Positions 32,404 to 36,803 of a stretch of DNA of 36,803 bases are shown one piece after another. The notes under the pieces are model-generated. The model was given only the letters and a program-made list of their open reading frames with translations. It was not told the origin of the DNA and did not search any database. The stretch comes from CAYZJV01 sp964478945. Lineage in GTDB: Bacteria > Spirochaetota > Spirochaetia > Sphaerochaetales > Sphaerochaetaceae. Where the stretch lies: positions 1 to 36,803 of the forward strand of contig CAYZJV010000025.1 of the NCBI GenBank assembly GCA_964478945.1, read 5' to 3'. The position numbers and the translations under genes were made by a program. How positions within the stretch are numbered: the stretch's first letter is position 1; every line of letters begins with the position of its first letter.

Positions 32404-33640
32404 GATTTTCCGCTGCAGTGACGATTGCATCCATTGCGTGGGAAACGGATTGCAATGTTGTTCCATAGTTGAAACGAACAAATTGTCGATAATCGGATCC
32501 GAACCATGTCCCATCGTTCATCGCGATACCAGCCCGTTGTCCGAAGAAACGTGAAGCGAGTCCTCCCTCCACACTGGTGAGAGGGTTGTACAAATCCCTA
32601 TTGGCCTTTGCATCTGCACGAATTGCTTCGAACACTTCGCTACAATCGATGAAACCGATGAACGATGCTTGTGGAACTACGAAATGCAGGCGTGATCCAC
32701 TGTCTTCCAATCGGGAAGTGATGAAATCGACCTGTTTTGCGAGGTGGATCCGCAGCGCTTCAAGCCATTCGTATCCTCCCTCGTAGGCTGCGAACGCGGA
32801 TGCCGAAGCGAGAAGATCGGGAGCAAGGTGCAATGCCCTCATCCTGCGCTTCACCCCTTTTTCCAACTCATCGTTGGAACAGACGGCAACGGAAAAATGC
32901 TCTCCCGCGATATTGAAGGTCTTGGAAGGAGCCATGCAAGTGACGGCTTGTACCCCATGTCGTTTCGCCACCACATCGAACGGAATATGGGTGTGTCCTG
33001 CAAGAGATAGATCGGCATGGATCTCGTCGCTTATCACGGTGAGTGAATATCGTGCGGCGATTTTTGCGACCTGATCAAGTTCTTCTTGGGTGAACACTCT
33101 TCCAGTGGGATTATGGGGAGAGCAGAAGAGGAGTACCGGAGTATGTTTCTCCCGTGCAAGTTGTTCCAATAGGGGGATATCGAGGGAGAAGCGATGGCTC
33201 TCCCTATCATAGGACAAAGGCCATTGGACCACATGTCTTTCCAACCCTTTGATGATATGGACGAAAGGCTGGTAGGCTGGCATGGGGAGAATGATCGAGT
33301 CTCCACGATTGCTCTGTATTTCGACAAGAAGCGCAATCGATGCGAGCATCCCAGGAGAGGTGATCACCGAATTCGACTCCACATTCCATCCGTGTCTCCT
33401 CCGGGCCCAAGAAGCAAATGTTCCAGATAAGGATTCAAACACGGGATATCCCAAGACCCCATGTTCCACCTGTGTCTTCAGTATGTCGATTACCGTCGGT
33501 GGAGCTTGAAAATCCATGTCGGCCACCCAGAAGGGCAGGGCCTTGGGGTTGTTGCAGATGCTTTTGATCGCATCCTTGTTCCATTTCACCGATAGACTGT
33601 GCGTTCGGTCGACTTCTTGGGAGAAATCATACATTGTCAT
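32396..33640 (-). CDS. MalY/PatB-type cystathionine beta-lyase (PLP aminotransferase fold)
   Basis: The 414-residue protein has the MalY/PatB signature: LPFWVADMDFQAPPTV near the start, GVLGYP, SPGMLASIALLVE, CSPHNPTGRVF, SDEIHADL and the PLP lysine K240 in APSKTFNIAG. These C-S lyases cleave cystathionine (or cystine/cysteine conjugates) to homocysteine, pyruvate and ammonia; some also regulate transcription. The ATG at 33640 has AAGGA eight bases upstream and lies within the last codons of the EFR1 gene (14-base overlap). It is the last gene of the aroA operon. It may work with cysK in sulfur amino acid metabolism. Confidence 0.92.
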   Translation of the reverse strand: MTMYDFSQEVDRTHSLSVKWNKDAIKSICNNPKALPFWVADMDFQAPPTVIDILKTQVEHGVLGYPVFESLSGTFASWARRRHGWNVESNSVITSPGMLASIALLVEIQSNRGDSIILPMPAYQPFVHIIKGLERHVVQWPLSYDRESHRFSLDIPLLEQLAREKHTPVLLFCSPHNPTGRVFTQEELDQVAKIAARYSLTVISDEIHADLSLAGHTHIPFDVVAKRHGVQAVTCMAPSKTFNIAGEHFSVAVCSNDELEKGVKRRMRALHLAPDLLASASAFAAYEGGYEWLEALRIHLAKQVDFITSRLEDSGSRLHFVVPQASFIGFIDCSEVFEAIRADAKANRDLYNPLTSVEGGLASRFFGQRAGIAMNDGTWFGSDYRQFVRFNYGTTLQSVSHAMDAIVTAAENLS

Positions 33641-34424
33641 GGGTTCGATCCTTGTCTATAAAACTCTTGGGAGGAGTGTACCAACTGTACCCCCGTAGAG
33701 GACTGCGCTTCAATCTGATGGCATGTTCGGGACAATGGTGATAGCAGGCCAGACACTGTTCGCACTTGTGGTGGAATACCGGTCGTTTCCGCTCGATGGT
33801 GATGTTCCCTACGGGACAGACCTTCGCGCACACTCCGCAGCCGGTGCAGTGGTCGGTTACCACGAAATTTCTGTCCTTTTCGCCCCGTTTGGACAGGCCC
33901 TGCTCCCACATGGTGTGGAATATCCTGGAGAAGGGGAGCCTTGCGGCAACCTTGAGAGATTGTCCCTGAAGATCGTTTCCTATCTGTTCCACTTTATCCT
34001 TGATTCTGTCGTGCTTCCTTTCCACTGCACGTTGGGAAGGGATCCTGAACAAAGGAATGTAGGTGTCGACCATCGGAATCCCGTTCACATAACTGGCGGC
34101 GTAACCGGCCTCAGCCAACAATCTGTCGGTGATGCTTGCACCATAGAAGGGCATTCCTCCATGAGTGAAGATGATAAATAGGTACTCCAGATCAAGATCA
34201 AGCGTTCCCAAGGTTTCGAGGATTAAGGTTCGTACAAGCACAGGGGGACCGTAGAAATATATCGGAAACACCAGACCCAATGTGGTGGTCCCCTCCAGCA
34301 ACGACGGATTCCCGACTGCTTCACGAACCGAAACCAAGGCATCAACGGAAATGTATTTCGCGATATCGTGGGACACGGTCTTTGAGTTGCCGGCTCCACT
34401 GAACCAACAGAGGGTTGTCCTCAT
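33627..34424 (-). CDS. EFR1-family flavodoxin/ferredoxin fusion protein
   Basis: The 265-residue protein joins an N-terminal flavodoxin-like fold (WFSGAGNSKTVSHDIA, FMN phosphate loop at about 8-17; VFPIYFYGPP) to a C-terminal double 4Fe-4S ferredoxin. The cysteines are C193, C196, C199 and C203 (CTGCGVCAKVCP) and C221, C224, C227 and C231 (CEQCLACYHHCP). EFR1 proteins are probable electron carriers of anaerobes; the partner is unknown. It overlaps ltaE by ATGA and malY by 14 bases, so it is translated within the operon. Confidence 0.93.
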   Translation of the reverse strand: MRTTLCWFSGAGNSKTVSHDIAKYISVDALVSVREAVGNPSLLEGTTTLGLVFPIYFYGPPVLVRTLILETLGTLDLDLEYLFIIFTHGGMPFYGASITDRLLAEAGYAASYVNGIPMVDTYIPLFRIPSQRAVERKHDRIKDKVEQIGNDLQGQSLKVAARLPFSRIFHTMWEQGLSKRGEKDRNFVVTDHCTGCGVCAKVCPVGNITIERKRPVFHHKCEQCLACYHHCPEHAIRLKRSPLRGYSWYTPPKSFIDKDRTHDNV

Positions 34425-35449
34425 TGTGCGAACTCCTTCAAGTCGATTCTTTCCAATATTGCGATCACTTTTTCGATATCATCATCATTGAGATCAAGAT
34501 TGGTTACCAGTCGCACACTGTTTCCATCCCCGCCACAAAGGATACCGTGTGAGGTGAGGGCATTGGCAACGCGCTCTCCTGTGAAACCGGGTACAGAGAA
34601 GAAAATGATGTTGGTTTCCACATCCTCAACGATTACTTCGGCCCACCCGGTACGGGCCAGGGCCTCGGCAATTCGTTTGGCACGTGCATGGTCGTCGGCC
34701 AATCGTTCCACATGGTGTTCCAAGGCATAGATGCCTGCTGCAGCCAGAATTCCCGCTTGCCGCATGCCACCGCCCAACATTTTCCGTACCGCACGGGCTC
34801 GGGTGATGAATTCCCTGGTTCCACACAACATGCTTCCCACCGGTGCACCCAAGCCCTTGGAGAGACAGAAAGTCACGGTATCCGCATTGGCCGCGATGGT
34901 TGCGATATCTTCCCCGGTTGCGATCGATGCATTCCAAAGCCTGGCCCCATCCATATGGACCTTCAAATGATGTGATTGGGCCAATCTTCGGATTGCCTTG
35001 AGGGTTTGCAAAGGATAACATACTCCTCCGATGGTATTCTCCACTTCCACCATGGTGGTCTTGGCCAGATCATAGGAGATCGGTTTGATCAGAGGCTCAA
35101 GCAGCTCCTCCGTGAGGATTCCCCTGGGAGCATCGATACCGATAGGCAGAGCACCTGCGATCGCACTTACGGCTCCCACCTCGTGCTGGATGATGTGGCT
35201 GTCGCAATGGGTAAGCACCTCGGTCCCCCTACCGGCATTGATGAACAGGGGAATCAGATTTCCCATGGAACCGGATGAGACGAAGAGGGCGGCTTCCTTA
35301 CCCAATCTTTCGGCGCACATGGCTTCGAGCCTGTTGACGGTGGGATCCTCGAAATATACATCATCTCCCACTTCGGCTTCAGCCATCACTTTTCTCATGT
35401 CAGGTACCGGTTTGGTAACGGTGTCGCTTCTCAAGTCGTAGGTTTTCAT
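34421..35449 (-). CDS. ltaE: Low-specificity L-threonine aldolase
   Basis: The 342-residue PLP enzyme of the aspartate-aminotransferase fold begins DLRSDTVTKP and has EVGDDVYFEDPTVNRLE, the pocket segment HCDSHIIQHEVGA, HMDGARLWNA and the PLP lysine K198 in FCLSKGLGAPVGS. It splits threonine or allo-threonine to glycine and acetaldehyde. The ATG at 35449 follows GGGAGG by seven bases and overlaps the aroA stop (ATGA). The long open frame to 35476 is rejected. Confidence 0.95.
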   Translation of the reverse strand: MKTYDLRSDTVTKPVPDMRKVMAEAEVGDDVYFEDPTVNRLEAMCAERLGKEAALFVSSGSMGNLIPLFINAGRGTEVLTHCDSHIIQHEVGAVSAIAGALPIGIDAPRGILTEELLEPLIKPISYDLAKTTMVEVENTIGGVCYPLQTLKAIRRLAQSHHLKVHMDGARLWNASIATGEDIATIAANADTVTFCLSKGLGAPVGSMLCGTREFITRARAVRKMLGGGMRQAGILAAAGIYALEHHVERLADDHARAKRIAEALARTGWAEVIVEDVETNIIFFSVPGFTGERVANALTSHGILCGGDGNSVRLVTNLDLNDDDIEKVIAILERIDLKEFAQ

Positions 35450-36747
35450 GTTGTTTCCTCCCCTGTAGGTATGCAAATATCTTGTAAAAGTGTGAAGAAG
35501 GTGGGGAATGTCACCCCGACCGCATCGGTTCCATGTATTGTCAACGGATCATCACAAGCAAGGGATGCGATGGCCATGGCCATGATCACCCTATGATCGT
35601 CGTATCCCTTGCAGGAGCCTCCCTTCAATGAGCCGGTTCCATGGATGATCAGCGCATCCTCGGTCTCCTCAATGGCGGCCCCCAAGGAAGCGAGGTTCTC
35701 GTGCATCACTGCAATACGATCGGTTTCCTTGATCCTCGCCTGGGGAACATTGCCCAATACGGTGGTCCCCTGTGCGTAGCATGCGGTAACGGCGAGTATC
35801 GGAAGCGCATCGGGAATTGCATTGAGATCGAATGTTCCGGAAAGCAAACCACCCTTATGGGGACCTTGGACCCTTACCGTACGAGGTTCGATCCAGTCGA
35901 TTGCACAACCCATTCTTTCCAAAATCTCCAGAATCTCCTTATCCCCTTGAGGGTCCTTGGGATCAAGGCCCTTGATGGTCACACATCCTCCAGCCACCGC
36001 GGCTGCACAAAAGAAGAAGGATGCCGAGGAATAGTCACCTTGTACCGTGGTCTCGAAAGGTGAGAACGATTGTCGACCGGGAATGTCGAAGCGGTCCATG
36101 GCATCATCCGTACGATATTCAATATCCTGCATATCCAACCATGATCTGGTCATATGCACATAGGGTCTTTCATTCAGCAAAGGTACCGTTACCTTGGAAT
36201 CTCCGGTAGCCAAAGGACAGGCCAATAGCAATGCCGAAAGGTGTTGGCTGGTATGGCACACGATGCTGGTTTCTCCACCGGTAAGTGGACCTGTGATGGT
36301 GAATGGAGGATAGCCCTCCCTCGAATTGTCCTCAGGATAGGTGATGACAGCTCCCAAATCGCTCAAAGCCTCCAGCAAAGGTTTGACCGGACGGTTCTTC
36401 AGTTGTGCATCTCCAGTGAAGGTCACCGGTGAACCGATATGTGCACCTAGGCCTGAGGCAAGATACAGAGTCGTACCCGAATTTCCACAGTCGATGGTGA
36501 TTTTGGAAGGGTACGAAACCGGAGATTCCACCACCAGGCCTTCTGTTTCCAGCGGCTGGATGACCGCTCCAAAGGCACGACAGGCATCGATGCATGATCT
36601 GGTGTCCTGTGAGTCGAGGGGGTTGTGGATGATGCTGCGTCCATGTGCGAAAGTAGCAACCAACAGCGCCCTGATCGTCTGCGACTTTGAAGAGGGTACC
36701 GTGATGGTTCCGGAAACCTGATTGACCGGTGAAAGCGTCATGTCCAT
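35446..36747 (-). CDS. aroA: 3-phosphoshikimate 1-carboxyvinyltransferase (EPSP synthase)
   Basis: The 433-residue enzyme has the AroA landmarks: PSSKSQTIRALL (Lys and Ser for shikimate 3-phosphate), GNSGTTLYLASGLGA, DAQLKNRPVKPLLEALSDLGA, DYSSASFFFCAAA, KETDRIAVMHENL and DDHRVIMAMAIASL. It joins phosphoenolpyruvate to shikimate 3-phosphate in aromatic amino acid synthesis. Two ATGs are possible, at 36747 and 36741. The first is used because it is six bases after a -10-like hexamer and no ribosome site is visible. It heads the aroA-ltaE-EFR1-malY operon. Confidence 0.96.
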   Translation of the reverse strand: MDMTLSPVNQVSGTITVPSSKSQTIRALLVATFAHGRSIIHNPLDSQDTRSCIDACRAFGAVIQPLETEGLVVESPVSYPSKITIDCGNSGTTLYLASGLGAHIGSPVTFTGDAQLKNRPVKPLLEALSDLGAVITYPEDNSREGYPPFTITGPLTGGETSIVCHTSQHLSALLLACPLATGDSKVTVPLLNERPYVHMTRSWLDMQDIEYRTDDAMDRFDIPGRQSFSPFETTVQGDYSSASFFFCAAAVAGGCVTIKGLDPKDPQGDKEILEILERMGCAIDWIEPRTVRVQGPHKGGLLSGTFDLNAIPDALPILAVTACYAQGTTVLGNVPQARIKETDRIAVMHENLASLGAAIEETEDALIIHGTGSLKGGSCKGYDDHRVIMAMAIASLACDDPLTIHGTDAVGVTFPTFFTLLQDICIPTGEETT

Positions 36748-36753
36748 GTTGCG

Positions 36754-36783
36754 ACTATACCGGGTTTCTCCTCATCCTTACAA
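36754..36783 (-). promoter_or_regulatory. Promoter for the aroA operon, giving a leaderless mRNA
   Basis: TTGTAA (36783-36778) and TATAGT (36759-36754) are 18 bases apart on the minus strand. Six bases (CGCAAC) lie between the -10 and the ATG at 36747. Confidence 0.55.
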
Positions 36784-36803
36784 GGTCATGAGTACGAAAG
36801 AAG

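Noticed and set aside
1..36803. CRISPR arrays, insertion sequences or prophage genes
   Set aside because: No regularly spaced direct repeats, transposase or phage genes were seen on either strand.

Overview
The window reads as a bacterial chromosome segment with moderate GC, dense packing, ATGA-type overlaps between neighbours and several lipoproteins with short loose lipoboxes (LFTGC, LFTVGC, MVSC, VIVSC). Together with the gene mix (EFR1-type flavodoxin/ferredoxin, MalY-type lyase, AddAB, CPBP protease) this suggests an anaerobic spirochaete, possibly of the Sphaerochaeta/Spirochaetales kind. That assignment is an inference with no rRNA in view. No insertion sequence, prophage or CRISPR array was seen, and no gene-free stretch exceeds 300 bases.

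Layout. 1-1037: the 5' part of a PTS EIIC-like permease (minus). 1253-1873: a small four-histidine membrane protein resembling the ferric reductase transmembrane domain. 2167-4822: a ClC chloride transporter and a divergent SDR oxidoreductase. 4842-11719 (all minus): tRNA-Sec, selA, selB, a multihaem cytochrome c gene with an in-frame UGA, then resB and ccsA (System II cytochrome c maturation). 11774-13753: a double-rhodanese lipoprotein and a divergent aldo/keto reductase. 13750-21318: a flavin-based extracellular electron transfer (EET) locus: polyprenyl synthase (DmkB-like), NDH-2 with a membrane extension (Ndh2-like), ApbE (FmnB-like), an ECF T-like protein (FmnA-like candidate), a Gx transporter (EetB-like), a NusG-II protein (EetA-like) and a three-domain FMN-binding lipoprotein (PplA-like). 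21329-26339: AlkD-like protein, CysK, FKBP lipoprotein, membrane-anchored nuclease and CPBP protease. 26378-32403: AddB-AddA recombination nuclease/helicase. 32396-36747: aroA-ltaE-EFR1-malY, an overlapping operon.

Most interesting. The cytochrome gene is continuous in one frame from 8400 to 7015 except for a single UGA at codon 91. It lies directly downstream of tRNA-Sec, selA and selB, and a strong GC hairpin starts ten bases after the UGA. I read it as a selenoprotein: an 11-haem c-type cytochrome with selenocysteine between its first and second haem sites, encoded beside its own Sec-insertion genes and the haem-attachment machinery. The nearby EET locus and rhodanese lipoprotein suggest a region devoted to envelope electron transfer.

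A second pattern is that several genes (aroA, addB, the CPBP protease, eetA, perhaps apbE) have a -10-like hexamer ending 6-7 bases before the ATG and no Shine-Dalgarno sequence, which suggests leaderless mRNAs. All functions are read from sequence by eye; no database search was run.
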